Assembly (NCBI GenBank): GCA_019187105.1 | Contig: JABAQM010000001.1 | Coordinates: 1,054,001 to 1,118,000 of the forward strand | Direction of reading: 5' to 3' | From: Fimbriimonadaceae bacterium | GTDB taxonomy: Bacteria; Armatimonadota; Fimbriimonadia; Fimbriimonadales; Fimbriimonadaceae | DNA: 64,000 bases | Notes under the pieces: generated by a model | Databases searched by the model: none | Told to the model about the DNA's origin: nothing | Seen by the model: only the letters and a program-made list of their open reading frames with translations | Position numbers and translations under genes: made by a program | Shown: piece by piece, positions 33,120 through 42,227 of the stretch | Layout: the number at the start of each line of letters is the position of its first letter | Numbering within the stretch: the first letter of the stretch is position 1

Positions 33120-34866
33120 ACGGCGCCACCGAGAGCCACTCGTCCCAACGGGAGTCGGCGGCGAACTTGAGTTTCGAATAGTCGCTCGCCAAAGATGTGA
33201 AGACATCGGCGGGAGAAAAGTCAATGCTGATTCCCGCGCTATTGGCGCTGTTGGCGTTGTGCCCTTCGTGGACGATCGCCGCCTGAGCCGCCGCAATGAC
33301 GGCAGCGGCAAGCGACTTCGTACCGGCCGGCACGGTTGCGTCGGCAACCAAGATGCGGCATAAATCGATCAAGTCGCGATAAAACCGGTTCGTCCTCGGG
33401 CTGTAGCTTTGGGCGGTATCTCGAGCATTCTTGATCGCGGTGGCCAGCGTGGTCTTGTTAAGGGCAAGGTCGTCGGCCAGAGCGTCCACCGCCGTCACCA
33501 GATTCGGGAACTTCGACGTGTCGAGCACGGACTGGGTGATCTTACGGTTCACGTAGTCTTCAACCGCAAGCATGCCGTCTACGAAGGCCTTAGTGAGATC
33601 GCGGGTCGAGGCGTCCGGATTGTCGCGCCAGTCGTCGAAAATGAGGTGGTAGGGATAGCCTTCGCCCGGAGGACTCTCTTCCGACCCAGCCACCAACGGC
33701 GTACGATCCTTGACTTCGTAAGCGACCTCGAGCATTTGCATCAGACTGGCATCCCAGGCGAGAAACTCGAAGTTCTTGTTGCCCAAGGCCGCATTCAGCT
33801 CCCACGTCATGATGGCGCTACCGGTCTCATCGTCGTAGCTCACGCCACGACCCATCTCTTCGGGTCCACGCTTCCATCCGGCGCCATGGTTCCAGAAAAT
33901 GAACCCGTATTTGTCAGCCGGATAATAGGTTTGAACCCAGGCGATGAAATCGCTGGACGTCTGGGGCTTGCCCATGTCAATGCCTTCGCCCATGTCTTGA
34001 ACGAGCTCGCTCGCAATCGTGTCGGTCGTGTCGAACTTGACCAGATAACGCCGTGTACCGCTGAATGTCGAGCCTGCAAACAGGTTCTTCGACTGCTTCC
34101 ACTGGACCACGAACCGCACGTCGGGATTCCCGGCCACTTGCTCCATTTGGTTCATGTTCAGACTGCTGTATTGGTACAGATCGTTGGCCGCATTCATGAA
34201 CACAATGATCGTCCACTTCGATTTGGCGGTAATGAACGGGTCGACCATGATCGCAGCTGCCCCGGTTTTGCCAGAATCGGCATCGGTGGCTCGAATCGAG
34301 CCCGAGCCTTGCTGGACCCCGGTGGCAATGCCTTCCTCGTTAACGGTCGCGACACCCCCAAGGGCCTCCCACGTCAGGCTTCCCGGTCGCAGGAACGTCG
34401 CCGCGCCCGAAGAAGTCTGGGCAGTGGCGGTGAACCGCTGCGACTGACGAACCTGAAACTGGGCGGTCGTGGGTGAAACGGTCAGTGAAGCCACCGATCC
34501 GCCGACATCGACTCGATAAGTCGCCGCACCGTTTACCACCAGATCGGACTCAAGAACGCCGACTCGCGTGCCCTGGCCGTTTGCGCTGGAGAATAGATCG
34601 GCGCGCAATCGGTAAGTTCCATTCGACAACTTGCCTAATTCAGTCGAACTTACGCCGGTACCGGCCTTATTGAAGATCTTGGTGATCAAGCTCGTTCCAG
34701 CGCCATTGGTCACGGTGATGACTTGGGACTGCCCGTTGACGGGGCCGCCTTCGAGCCAATTCGCGACATAGGTGACCGTACCGTCGGTTACGACCGTCGA
34801 TCCGCCTCCGCCACAGCCGAACGTGACAAGAAACAGGGCTAAAAACCAGGGGATGCGGGTCCGCAC
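33118..34866 (-). CDS. Clostripain-family (C11) lipoprotein with Ser in place of catalytic Cys
   Basis: 582 residues. Lipobox-type signal (FLVTFGCGGGGS) for membrane anchoring. An Ig-like region (about 80-205) precedes the C11 peptidase domain starting WTIIVFMNAANDLYQYS. Catalytic His327 lies in FWNHGAGW. The nucleophile position, Asp-Ala-Cys-Leu-Met in clostripain, reads DASLM (Ser374, codon AGT at 33747-33745). One base change from TGT would explain it. The enzyme is therefore probably a pseudoprotease or uses Ser. Family otherwise cleaves after Arg. Confidence 0.85.
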   Translation of the reverse strand: MRTRIPWFLALFLVTFGCGGGGSTVVTDGTVTYVANWLEGGPVNGQSQVITVTNGAGTSLITKIFNKAGTGVSSTELGKLSNGTYRLRADLFSSANGQGTRVGVLESDLVVNGAATYRVDVGGSVASLTVSPTTAQFQVRQSQRFTATAQTSSGAATFLRPGSLTWEALGGVATVNEEGIATGVQQGSGSIRATDADSGKTGAAAIMVDPFITAKSKWTIIVFMNAANDLYQYSSLNMNQMEQVAGNPDVRFVVQWKQSKNLFAGSTFSGTRRYLVKFDTTDTIASELVQDMGEGIDMGKPQTSSDFIAWVQTYYPADKYGFIFWNHGAGWKRGPEEMGRGVSYDDETGSAIMTWELNAALGNKNFEFLAWDASLMQMLEVAYEVKDRTPLVAGSEESPPGEGYPYHLIFDDWRDNPDASTRDLTKAFVDGMLAVEDYVNRKITQSVLDTSKFPNLVTAVDALADDLALNKTTLATAIKNARDTAQSYSPRTNRFYRDLIDLCRILVADATVPAGTKSLAAAVIAAAQAAIVHEGHNANSANSAGISIDFSPADVFTSLASDYSKLKFAADSRWDEWLSVAP

Positions 34867-34904
34867 GCCTATAAGACGCGGAACTCCAACACAAGTTCTG
34901 CGAT

Positions 34905-36869
34905 TTGGCGGTTAGATCGCGGTTCGGCCTACCGATAATCCACGAAGGAGTGGTGCGATCGGAATCCGCCGAACGTGTCGTCGAAGCTCTGCAGGCTATC
35001 GGCATCACGGCACATGCAGCGTGGCCAGACCATAAGCCAACTGGCTTTCCCGTCATGCTGCGTGGACAGGATGGCAGTGAAGTCATCCTCGATCTGCCGT
35101 CTCCGCCCCTCATCGGCCAGCTCGATCGTCACCAGATCGGCGTCGCACTCCTTGATCACCTCGGCTACGTTTCCCAGCGATGGGGCCTCGCCGAATCCTG
35201 CCCGCTCCTCTCTCCGATCGAATGCCTTCTCGAAAACGACCTGTCCGAGCTTGTCCGCGCCGCGTTCATGGGTAAGTCTGGGGATACGTTCGTCGATAAC
35301 TATCGGTTCTTTGCGCTTCCCTATACAGATGCGCCCGTGCCTTCGGCAGCCTTGATTGTGCTCAACGCCGAGGAGGAACGTGAAGCCCACCAGCGTGCCG
35401 AGCAGGCGGATCGAATGGTTCGCGCCCTCAGCAAGGTGGGCATCGCGCTTTCGATGAACCAGAACCTGGACCCGCTATGCACGGAGGCGGTTCACCAGAT
35501 CGCCTCGACAACGGAGCTTGCTGCGGTTCTCCTCTGGACGCGCGACAGCGACAGCGATCAATTGAGTCTGATGGCATCGGTCGGCGTCAACCGGCAAGGG
35601 ATCACGGTTGTTCAGAACCTATCGCCGCAGTCCGGTTCGACCTGCGTCGCAGAACTCGCCGCCGCAACCCGCCAGGCTATTTATCTGCGGTCGGTTCAGG
35701 CCAGCATCATGACCTCAGAGCTTGAGGCAAAGTTCTGCTACCTACGACCGGGCGGGGTCTCGGTCGTTCCCCTCGTTATCGGCGACCGGTTGATCGGCGT
35801 GCTGGAGTTGGTCGGCAAAGACGGAGACCCGTCCTTTGCCGAGAACCAAGGTTTGTTCCGAACGTTGGCCGAACAGCTGGCCCTGGCCCTGAACAGCGCT
35901 ATGCTCTTCGAGTCCCTGGAGCGGCTTGCGACCTTTGACCCGCTAACCGGAATCGCCAACCACCGTTCGATGCAGGAATTCCTCCATCGGCGGATCTCGG
36001 AAGCCCAGCGCGCGAACACCGAGGTCGCCGTTCTCATGATCGACGTCGACCACTTCAGGTCCTTCAACGAGGAAGAGGGCCACGATGCCGGAGACGAGGT
36101 TCTCAAACGGGTCGCCGAGGTCCTCAGCAACGCGGTCCGGCCCTATGACCTCGCCGCTCGGTACGGCGGCGAAGAGTTCACCGTCATCATGCCGGGCATG
36201 GGCAAAGAGGGAGCGATGGCGGCCGCCGAGCGGATCCGCAAACGCATCGAGCAGATCGACTACGTCGCCAAGAGCGGTCGAAGCCGACTCCTCACGGTCA
36301 GCGTGGGATGCGCCATCTTCCCCACGGCAGCGTCAGACGCGAGTGAAGTCCTCAAGGCAGCCGATATCGCCCTGTTCCACGCCAAGCGAACGGGCCGGAA
36401 CCGGGTTGTCTACCATAGTCCGGAGCTCAAGAACTTCGACGCCCATCGCCACCAGTCGATCGACCTTTCCCCCTGGATCAAGCAAGGTATGGTCGACGAG
36501 TCCATTGCCTTGCAGGAGGAGGTTGAGGAACTGATGCCCCAACTAACGGCAAAACTCCACTTGAGGCCGGCCCAACAGCGGATGTTGTCCAATCTGGCAT
36601 TGCTCGCTCCGAGCTACCTGCACGCCGTGGAAAACGAGGAGGCTGAATACCTCGAGCGCCTGGCCTCTACCGGTGAGCTGCGAGCACTCATGCCCAGCTT
36701 GAGCGGGCTGATGGATCGGTTCGCCGACGAGGGAAAAGGCGAGCGAATCCCGCTGCTTGCCCGAGTTATCGTGATCGTCATGTCCGCGATGAAGGGCACG
36801 GAACGCGATGCGGGGCGGTTCGACCCCGAGCTCGTGCGGCTTATCGATGGCCTCGACCGCGCAGCTTGA
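34905..36869 (+). CDS. GAF-GGDEF diguanylate cyclase
   Basis: 654 residues from a TTG start (start uncertain). Roughly 1-150: unassigned input part; 165-330: GAF domain (ALSKVGIALSMNQNLDPL ... SVVPLVIGDRLIGVLELVG). Then GGDEF-type domain with GGEEF at 421-425 and I-site RPYD five residues before it. The last 140 residues are helical and not recognised. It should make cyclic di-GMP in response to an input to the GAF domain. No EAL phosphodiesterase is in the window. Confidence 0.88.
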   Translation: MAVRSRFGLPIIHEGVVRSESAERVVEALQAIGITAHAAWPDHKPTGFPVMLRGQDGSEVILDLPSPPLIGQLDRHQIGVALLDHLGYVSQRWGLAESCPLLSPIECLLENDLSELVRAAFMGKSGDTFVDNYRFFALPYTDAPVPSAALIVLNAEEEREAHQRAEQADRMVRALSKVGIALSMNQNLDPLCTEAVHQIASTTELAAVLLWTRDSDSDQLSLMASVGVNRQGITVVQNLSPQSGSTCVAELAAATRQAIYLRSVQASIMTSELEAKFCYLRPGGVSVVPLVIGDRLIGVLELVGKDGDPSFAENQGLFRTLAEQLALALNSAMLFESLERLATFDPLTGIANHRSMQEFLHRRISEAQRANTEVAVLMIDVDHFRSFNEEEGHDAGDEVLKRVAEVLSNAVRPYDLAARYGGEEFTVIMPGMGKEGAMAAAERIRKRIEQIDYVAKSGRSRLLTVSVGCAIFPTAASDASEVLKAADIALFHAKRTGRNRVVYHSPELKNFDAHRHQSIDLSPWIKQGMVDESIALQEEVEELMPQLTAKLHLRPAQQRMLSNLALLAPSYLHAVENEEAEYLERLASTGELRALMPSLSGLMDRFADEGKGERIPLLARVIVIVMSAMKGTERDAGRFDPELVRLIDGLDRAA

Positions 36870-36895
36870 CGCGAGCCGGCTCGGCATGCCATACT
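36866..36895 (+). promoter_or_regulatory. Probable rplU-rpmA promoter
   Basis: TTGACG (36866-36871), 18-base spacer, CATACT (36890-36895). It overlaps the last codons of the preceding gene and gives a leader of about 35 bases before the rplU ATG. Confidence 0.55.
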
Positions 36896-36937
36896 TTCTG
36901 TTCGCGCCAAGACTCGAATCAAGGCGGTGCCAAGACC

Positions 36938-37255
36938 ATGTATGCGATCGTGAAAACCGGCGGTAAGCAGTTCAAGGCTGCTCCAGAAGACGTCCTCCTC
37001 GTCGAGAAGATCGACGGCGAGCCAGGAACCAAGATCGACCTCGAAGAGGTGGTCATGGTCCACACCGGCAGCGAGCTCAAGGTCGGCAGCCCGTTCGTGA
37101 AGGGCGCTAAGGTCAAGGTCGAAATCGTTCGTCAGGCAAAGAGCAAGAAGATCAACGCCTTCAATTACAAGCCGAAAAAGAACGAGCGGAAGCGATGGGG
37201 CCATCGCCAGCCGCAGACGTACCTCAAAGTTCTCGATGTGGTAGCAGGTAAGTAA
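36938..37255 (+). CDS. rplU: Ribosomal protein bL21
   Basis: 105 residues. [14 protein letters not shown] at the start and [17 protein letters not shown] at the end are diagnostic of bL21, which binds 23S rRNA domain II in the large subunit. The ATG at 36938 is chosen; upstream residues are not L21. Its TAA shares a base with the rpmA ATG, the usual gene pair. Confidence 0.97.
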   Translation: MYAIVKTGGKQFKAAPEDVLLVEKIDGEPGTKIDLEEVVMVHTGSELKVGSPFVKGAKVKVEIVRQAKSKKINAFNYKPKKNERKRWGHRQPQTYLKVLDVVAGK

Positions 37256-37509
37256 TGGCACATAAGAAAGGTCAGGGTTCATCCCGCAACGGTCGCGATT
37301 CGAACTCCCAGCGCCTCGGCGTCAAGCGCTATGGGGGCGAAGTCGTTCGCGCCGGAACCATCATCGTTCGGCAGCGCGGCACCCAGTTCCACCCCGGTCC
37401 CAATGTGGGCATCGGCAAGGACCACACGATTTACAGCCTGATCGACGGCCAAGTCAAGTTCGAAGGGCCAACCAAGCGGCGCCGAATCGCGGTCTATCCG
37501 CATCAGTAA
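37255..37509 (+). CDS. rpmA: Ribosomal protein bL27
   Basis: 84 residues beginning [20 protein letters not shown], with [21 protein letters not shown] and [11 protein letters not shown]. This is bL27, whose N-terminal tail reaches the peptidyl-transferase centre. There is no extra N-terminal cleavage leader such as that of Firmicutes. ATG overlaps the rplU stop (TAATG). The end overlaps the convergent kinase gene by 7 bases. Confidence 0.97.
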   Translation: MAHKKGQGSSRNGRDSNSQRLGVKRYGGEVVRAGTIIVRQRGTQFHPGPNVGIGKDHTIYSLIDGQVKFEGPTKRRRIAVYPHQ

Positions 37510-38210
37510 AGCCGCTCTTCAATCGCTTCCTGCAGCCTCGTCATGAGGCTGTTTTTGTTTCTGCCGGCCTCATCATACTGAAGGTCGACGTAGCTCCACG
37601 CCATCATCCGCCACCGATCCCATCCGAACCGCGCCTCGAAGAAGTCGAGGCGCGCATCGAGCAAGTCGATCGCGATTTGGCTCTCCAACGGGTTCCGGAG
37701 CCAGGCGATCGCTTCGAACGCCGGATCCCCCACCAGTCCCTTGGGGTCGATGGTAACCCAACCATCCGCCTCGCTCAGCAGCAGGTTCTCGTGGTGGAGA
37801 TCGCCGTGAAGGAACACCGGGTCGGGACTCGTGTTCAGCAGGTGGAGCAGCAGCTCCGACTTTCTCGACCAACAGGAGTCAAGCGGTGTCGAGCTAAACG
37901 ACGCTACGCCGGATAGCCTGGCCGCTGCCGCCGCGAAGATTTCGATGTTCTCGTTCTCGCCAAGATCGGCATCCAGCAGCGACGTGCCCGGCAGAACGCG
38001 TTCCATGACGATCGCACCGGTTGCGGGATCGGCATCGATGACTTTAGGTCCACCGCTATCTTGCAGGGAAATCGTCGCCCAGAAGCCGCTGGTCATCTCC
38101 TCGCCCTGGAACGGGACCTTGAGAACATGGGTTTCATTGGCCCAGATCCTCGAGCAATGCCCCCCGGGAAGCTCCTCAGTCGGTTGAAAGCCAAAGGGCA
38201 ACGCGATCAC
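37503..38210 (-). CDS. Aminoglycoside/hydroxyurea phosphotransferase-like kinase
   Basis: 235 residues from the GTG at 38210; the open frame far upstream is antisense to metH and not used. Catalytic loop [12 protein letters not shown] and metal site [21 protein letters not shown] match the APH(6)/hydroxyurea kinase family, which includes streptomycin 6-kinases. The family includes many proteins of unknown substrate, so resistance cannot be inferred. Confidence 0.75.
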   Translation of the reverse strand: MIALPFGFQPTEELPGGHCSRIWANETHVLKVPFQGEEMTSGFWATISLQDSGGPKVIDADPATGAIVMERVLPGTSLLDADLGENENIEIFAAAAARLSGVASFSSTPLDSCWSRKSELLLHLLNTSPDPVFLHGDLHHENLLLSEADGWVTIDPKGLVGDPAFEAIAWLRNPLESQIAIDLLDARLDFFEARFGWDRWRMMAWSYVDLQYDEAGRNKNSLMTRLQEAIEERLY

Positions 38211-38333
38211 GCCAAGAACATTACCGCCGCAGCCATGGTTCTTTAGGCCACACCCTCCATGTGCCTCATATCGTTCGCCACGAGGCCAAACCTGGCGGGG
38301 TTGAACCTGGCTCTGCCGATATACTGGATGAAT

Positions 38334-40283
38334 ATGGCGATCTCCTCTCCGTTTCTGGATGCCCTGGCGGAACGCGTTCTCATTTTCGATGGCGCGATGG
38401 GCACGCAGATTCAAGCGGCGGGGCTCGCGAACGACGACTTCATCATTCCCAGCGGGCCGCAGTTCTCTGAAGCGGTCAACGAAGCCGCAGGCCGCATTGG
38501 GGACAAGTTCCTCGACGGCTGCAACGAGATCCTTTGTATCAGCCGACCGGATGTGATCGAAGCGATCCATCGACGCTATTTCGCCGCCGGCGCCGACATT
38601 GTCGAGACGAACACGTTTGGCACGACCAGCATCGTCCTGGGTGAATACGATATCCCCGAACTCGTCTACGACCTCGCGAAAGCGGCCGGACAGATCGCAC
38701 GCAAGGCTGCCGATGACGCCTCGGCCGATGGTAGGAAGCGATTCGTGGCGGGGGCGATTGGTCCGGGCACCAAGCTCATCAGCCTTGGACAAACGACATG
38801 GGAGGAGCTTGAGGCGACATACCGCAACGCTTTCATCGCCTTGCTGGAAACCGGTTCCGACGTCTTGATGCTGGAGACCTTGCAGGATCTGCTGATGGTC
38901 AAGGCGGGCGTTGTTGCCGCCAACCGTGCGATGGCGGAAACCGGAATCAAGGTGCCGATCATCGTCCAGGTAACGATGGAACAGACGGGCACCATGCTCG
39001 TCGGCAGCGAGATTGGTGCTGCCTTGAACATGCTCGAGTGCTTCCCCGAAGTGTGCGTGATCGGCATGAACTGCGCTACCGGACCGGTCGAGATGGCGCC
39101 CCATGTGAGGTTCCTGAGCGACAGCTCTACCCGACCGATTTCGGTTCTGCCGAATGCCGGACTCCCGGTCATGGAAGGCGGGCACGCGGTCTACAAGCTC
39201 TCGCCCAAGGACCTCGCCGACCACCATCGCCGGTTCGTGGAGGAGTTTGGCGTCGCCATCGTCGGTGGCTGCTGCGGCACGACGCCGGAACACATCGAGG
39301 CGGTCAGCGGGGCCCTGGCCGGCCATGCCCACAGCGGTAACGCCCACTGGCAACGGGTAAGAAACGTCTTCCCTGGCTTCGACTTCACGATGCGGAACGA
39401 CGAGCAGGCGGCTGCCCTGAAGTTGCGGGGTTGCAGCAGCCTCTATCAGTTCGTGCCCTACGTCCAGGATGCCAGCTTCCTGATCGTGGGAGAAAAAACC
39501 AACGCCAACGGCAGCAAGGCTTTCCGCGAAATGCTTGCCAACGAGAATTGGGAGGGCCTTACCGAGCTTGCCCGCGAACTGGAGGCGGAAGGCTCCCACG
39601 TCCTCGACGTCTGTGCCGCCTATGTTGGGCGCGATGAAGCTCGGGACATGGGCATTCTTCTCCAGAGCTACAACAAGTCGATCACGGCCCCCATCATGAT
39701 CGACTCGACGGAGGCCCCGGTCGTCGAGAAATCGCTCCAGACGCTCGCCGGCAAGCCCATCGTCAACTCGATTAACTTCGAAGACGGGGAAGCCCGCACC
39801 GACCGCGTCCTCAGCCTCTGCCGCACCTATGGCGCTGCCGTCGTCGCCTTAACGATCGACGAGGATGGGATGGCCAAAACGGTCGACAAGAAGGTCGAGG
39901 TGGCCGAACGGATCTTGGCGAAAACCCGCGAGTACGGCTTGCCCGACCACGACGTCTTTCTCGACTGCCTGACCTTTACCCTTGGCAGTGGAGACGAGGA
40001 GTTCCGAAAGTCCGGGGTCGCGACGATCGAGGCGATCGCCGAAGTTCGCCGGCGGCACCCCCTGGTGAATACGATTCTAGGCGTGAGCAACGTGAGCTTC
40101 GGACTCAAACCTGCGGCGCGGCAGATCCTCAACAGCGCCTTTCTCCACTACTGCCGCGACGTCGGCCTTACCAGTGCAATCGTGCATTTCAGCAAGATTC
40201 AGCCGGAAAATCGCATCGATCCGGAGATTTGGAAGATTGCAACGGATCTTATTTATGATCGCCGCGAGTGGAAGGCCGCGTAG
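38334..40283 (+). CDS. metH: Methionine synthase, homocysteine- and folate-binding half (split MetH)
   Basis: 649 residues from ATG at 38334 (38328 is also possible). Residues 1-330: homocysteine S-methyltransferase domain with zinc ligands in GMNCATGP and VGGCCGTTPEH. Residues about 350-645: pterin-binding domain (FLIVGEKTNANGSKAF, DVCAAYVGRDEARDM, PIMIDST). The chain stops at LIYDRREWKA, exactly where the cobalamin cap would begin. The B12-binding and reactivation domains must therefore be encoded elsewhere. Followed 9 bases later by sufS. Confidence 0.9.
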   Translation: MAISSPFLDALAERVLIFDGAMGTQIQAAGLANDDFIIPSGPQFSEAVNEAAGRIGDKFLDGCNEILCISRPDVIEAIHRRYFAAGADIVETNTFGTTSIVLGEYDIPELVYDLAKAAGQIARKAADDASADGRKRFVAGAIGPGTKLISLGQTTWEELEATYRNAFIALLETGSDVLMLETLQDLLMVKAGVVAANRAMAETGIKVPIIVQVTMEQTGTMLVGSEIGAALNMLECFPEVCVIGMNCATGPVEMAPHVRFLSDSSTRPISVLPNAGLPVMEGGHAVYKLSPKDLADHHRRFVEEFGVAIVGGCCGTTPEHIEAVSGALAGHAHSGNAHWQRVRNVFPGFDFTMRNDEQAAALKLRGCSSLYQFVPYVQDASFLIVGEKTNANGSKAFREMLANENWEGLTELARELEAEGSHVLDVCAAYVGRDEARDMGILLQSYNKSITAPIMIDSTEAPVVEKSLQTLAGKPIVNSINFEDGEARTDRVLSLCRTYGAAVVALTIDEDGMAKTVDKKVEVAERILAKTREYGLPDHDVFLDCLTFTLGSGDEEFRKSGVATIEAIAEVRRRHPLVNTILGVSNVSFGLKPAARQILNSAFLHYCRDVGLTSAIVHFSKIQPENRIDPEIWKIATDLIYDRREWKAA

Positions 40284-40292
40284 AATAGTCCG

Positions 40293-41525
40293 ATGATGCC
40301 TCTGGCAGCCCATGCGGTTCGGGAGACGATCCGTCAGCAGTTTCCCGCCCTCGACCAAGAGGTGAACGGCAAGCCGCTCGTTTACCTGGACAACGCGGCC
40401 ACCACCCACCGGCCGAAAGCGGTGCTGGCTGCGATGGATGAGTTCTATACCCGGGACAACGCCAACGTCCATCGGGGCGTGCATGCCCTGAGCCAGCGAG
40501 CAACCGACCGATTCGAAGCTGCCCGCGAGGAGGTTCGGCACTTCATAAACGCCTCCGATCCGTCGGAGATCATTTTTACAAAGGGCTGCACGGAGTCGAT
40601 CAATCTTGTCGCCGGATCGTATGGCGCTTCTTTGAAGGCAGGCGACATCGTGCTCCTCAGCCATATGGAGCATCATGCCAATATCGTGCCCTGGCAGGTG
40701 GCGGCCGGCCGGGTCGGCGCAAGCGTCAAGCCGATTCCGATCACCGACGGGGGCGAGATCGACCTCGACGCCTTTGGGGGGATGCTCACGGATCGAGTCA
40801 AGGTTGTGGGCGTCAAGCACGTCTGCAACGCCATGGGCACGGTCAACCCGATCGCCCGAATCATCGAAATGGCCCATGCGGTCGGCGCGGTCGTGGTTGT
40901 GGATGGCGCCCAGGGCCTTGCCCATGCCGCGGTGGATGTCCAGGCCCTCGACGTGGATTTCTATGCCATGAGCGCCCACAAGACCTACGGCCCAATGGGC
41001 GTCGGCGCCCTTTACGGCAAGCGCGCCCTATTGGAAGCCATGCCGCCCTACCAGACAGGAGGCAGCATGATTCGCAAGGTCACTTTCGAGGAGACCACCT
41101 ATGCCGGGTTGCCTGACAAATTCGAACCGGGAACGCCCAATGTGGCCGGGGTGATCGGGTTTGGCGAAGCGTTAAAGTGGATCCGCTCGCTTGGCATCGA
41201 TGTCATTTCGGCCCATGAAGACCGCCTCCGGGATGCCGCCCACGAAGCACTTGGGCAGATTCCGGCGGTGCGTCTCATCGGCATGGCACGAGCAAAGGTC
41301 CCGGTCATCAGCTTTACGTTGGACGGCATTCATCCCCATGACGTGGGGACGGTTCTGGATTCAGAAGGGGTTGCGGTGCGAACCGGCCACCATTGCTGCA
41401 TGCCGTTGATGGAGCGGCTTGGCCTACCAGCCACCACGCGGGCCTCGTTCTCGGTTTACAACACCGAAGGCGAAGTCGCTTCCTTGGCGCGCGCAGTCAA
41501 GCGGGCCGCCGACCTCTTTCGCTAA
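40293..41525 (+). CDS. sufS: Cysteine desulfurase, SufS type
   Basis: 410 residues, PLP-dependent. NAATTHRPKAV, the PLP lysine Lys230 in AHKTYGPMGVGAL, and the persulfide Cys368 in RTGHHCCMPLM mark group II desulfurases, which supply sulfur for iron-sulfur clusters. The expected SufU or SufE partner is not adjacent. It follows metH by 9 bases and is probably cotranscribed, linking sulfur metabolism. The extra Cys369 beside the active one is slightly unusual. Confidence 0.9.
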   Translation: MMPLAAHAVRETIRQQFPALDQEVNGKPLVYLDNAATTHRPKAVLAAMDEFYTRDNANVHRGVHALSQRATDRFEAAREEVRHFINASDPSEIIFTKGCTESINLVAGSYGASLKAGDIVLLSHMEHHANIVPWQVAAGRVGASVKPIPITDGGEIDLDAFGGMLTDRVKVVGVKHVCNAMGTVNPIARIIEMAHAVGAVVVVDGAQGLAHAAVDVQALDVDFYAMSAHKTYGPMGVGALYGKRALLEAMPPYQTGGSMIRKVTFEETTYAGLPDKFEPGTPNVAGVIGFGEALKWIRSLGIDVISAHEDRLRDAAHEALGQIPAVRLIGMARAKVPVISFTLDGIHPHDVGTVLDSEGVAVRTGHHCCMPLMERLGLPATTRASFSVYNTEGEVASLARAVKRAADLFR

Positions 41526-42121
41526 ACGGCAGCCATCGGTCGGAGGCGAGAGCGAATGCGGCGTATCTGGGTCTTTACGGCTTCGGCATCCATATCCAAC
41601 CGCTGAGCCACAGACTTTAGCATCCCGTTCTCATCGGCGGAGGTCTCACCACGGAAGTACTCGAGCCAAGCGTCCCAAACCTCCGTCTGCTTGGCCGTGA
41701 GCTTCGCACGCAGAGCCTCGATTGTCTCCGCAAGCTCCGGCTCCTCTACCACTGGCATGGCCGGTTCAAAGTCCTCCGGCATCTCGGTTTCGCGTTCGCG
41801 GACTCGGCTGACGCGTCGAGCGGCGTCCTTGACCGCGGTTGCAGCGAGGAGGCGAATCTTACCGACCGCTCGCTGGAAGTCTGGTTCCACTTTGTCGAGA
41901 TGGCGCAGGAACAGGCGCCCAACCTCGGCAAACAGGTCTTCCACGGTCTCGCCTCTTGCGCCGGCTTGGAAGAGAGCGCGACGGGCATGTGCACCGAGCG
42001 CTTGCCACACGGCTTCTGTCGCTCGCGGATCGCCGGAATGAGCTAATTCGACCAGCCGGTTAAACGGCAGGGTGAGCACTTCGGCGGCTCCAATTCCTTG
42101 GTTGGCTCGAATATCGTCCAT
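41522..42121 (-). CDS. RNA polymerase sigma factor, ECF-like
   Basis: 199 residues from ATG at 42121 (MDDIRANQGIGAAEV). Sigma-2 region: GETVEDLFAEVGRLFLRHL and FQRAVGKIRLLAATAVKDAARR. Sigma-4 HTH: ENGMLKSVAQRLDMDAEAVKTQIRRIRSRLR. The order fits an extracytoplasmic-function or related sigma-70. It is the third gene of a coupled minus-strand operon after a helical protein and a 30-residue membrane peptide. The stop overlaps that of sufS. Confidence 0.75.
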   Translation of the reverse strand: MDDIRANQGIGAAEVLTLPFNRLVELAHSGDPRATEAVWQALGAHARRALFQAGARGETVEDLFAEVGRLFLRHLDKVEPDFQRAVGKIRLLAATAVKDAARRVSRVRERETEMPEDFEPAMPVVEEPELAETIEALRAKLTAKQTEVWDAWLEYFRGETSADENGMLKSVAQRLDMDAEAVKTQIRRIRSRLRPMAAV

Positions 42122-42134
42122 CGTCGTTTCCGTC

Positions 42135-42227
42135 TCAGGAGCCCGACTTCTCAACGGCCAGCACCACGTAAGGAAGCATGGCTATCGTCAGCAGGAGGCA
42201 CCGAATGAAGAGCTTGCGTAAGTTCAT
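42135..42227 (-). CDS. 30-residue membrane peptide coupled to sigma-factor gene
   Basis: A 31-codon frame: ATG overlaps the TGA of the upstream gene (ATGA), and its own TGA is 13 bases before the sigma-factor ATG. The peptide starts MNLRKLFIRC, then a hydrophobic core (LLLTIAMLPYVVLAV) and a short tail (EKSGS), giving one membrane span with a basic cytosolic start. AGGAC lies a few bases upstream. Too short for general gene callers. Possible role: regulator of the sigma factor, but this is inference. Confidence 0.55.
   Translation of the reverse strand: MNLRKLFIRCLLLTIAMLPYVVLAVEKSGS

Noticed and set aside
32922-33170. 82-residue plus-strand frame in the gap at 32878-33117
   Set aside because: Composition is Pro/Arg-rich as in antisense frames, and it runs into the clostripain 3' end. 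No ribosome site.
33409-34476. 355-residue plus-strand open frame
   Set aside because: It is the complement of the clostripain gene. It is rich in His and Arg without any family pattern, and lacks a ribosome-binding site.
38211-39599. Very long minus-strand open frame running from the kinase gene into metH
   Set aside because: It is antisense to a clearly conserved MetH and arises from the G+C-rich third positions. Only the part up to 38210 matches the kinase family.
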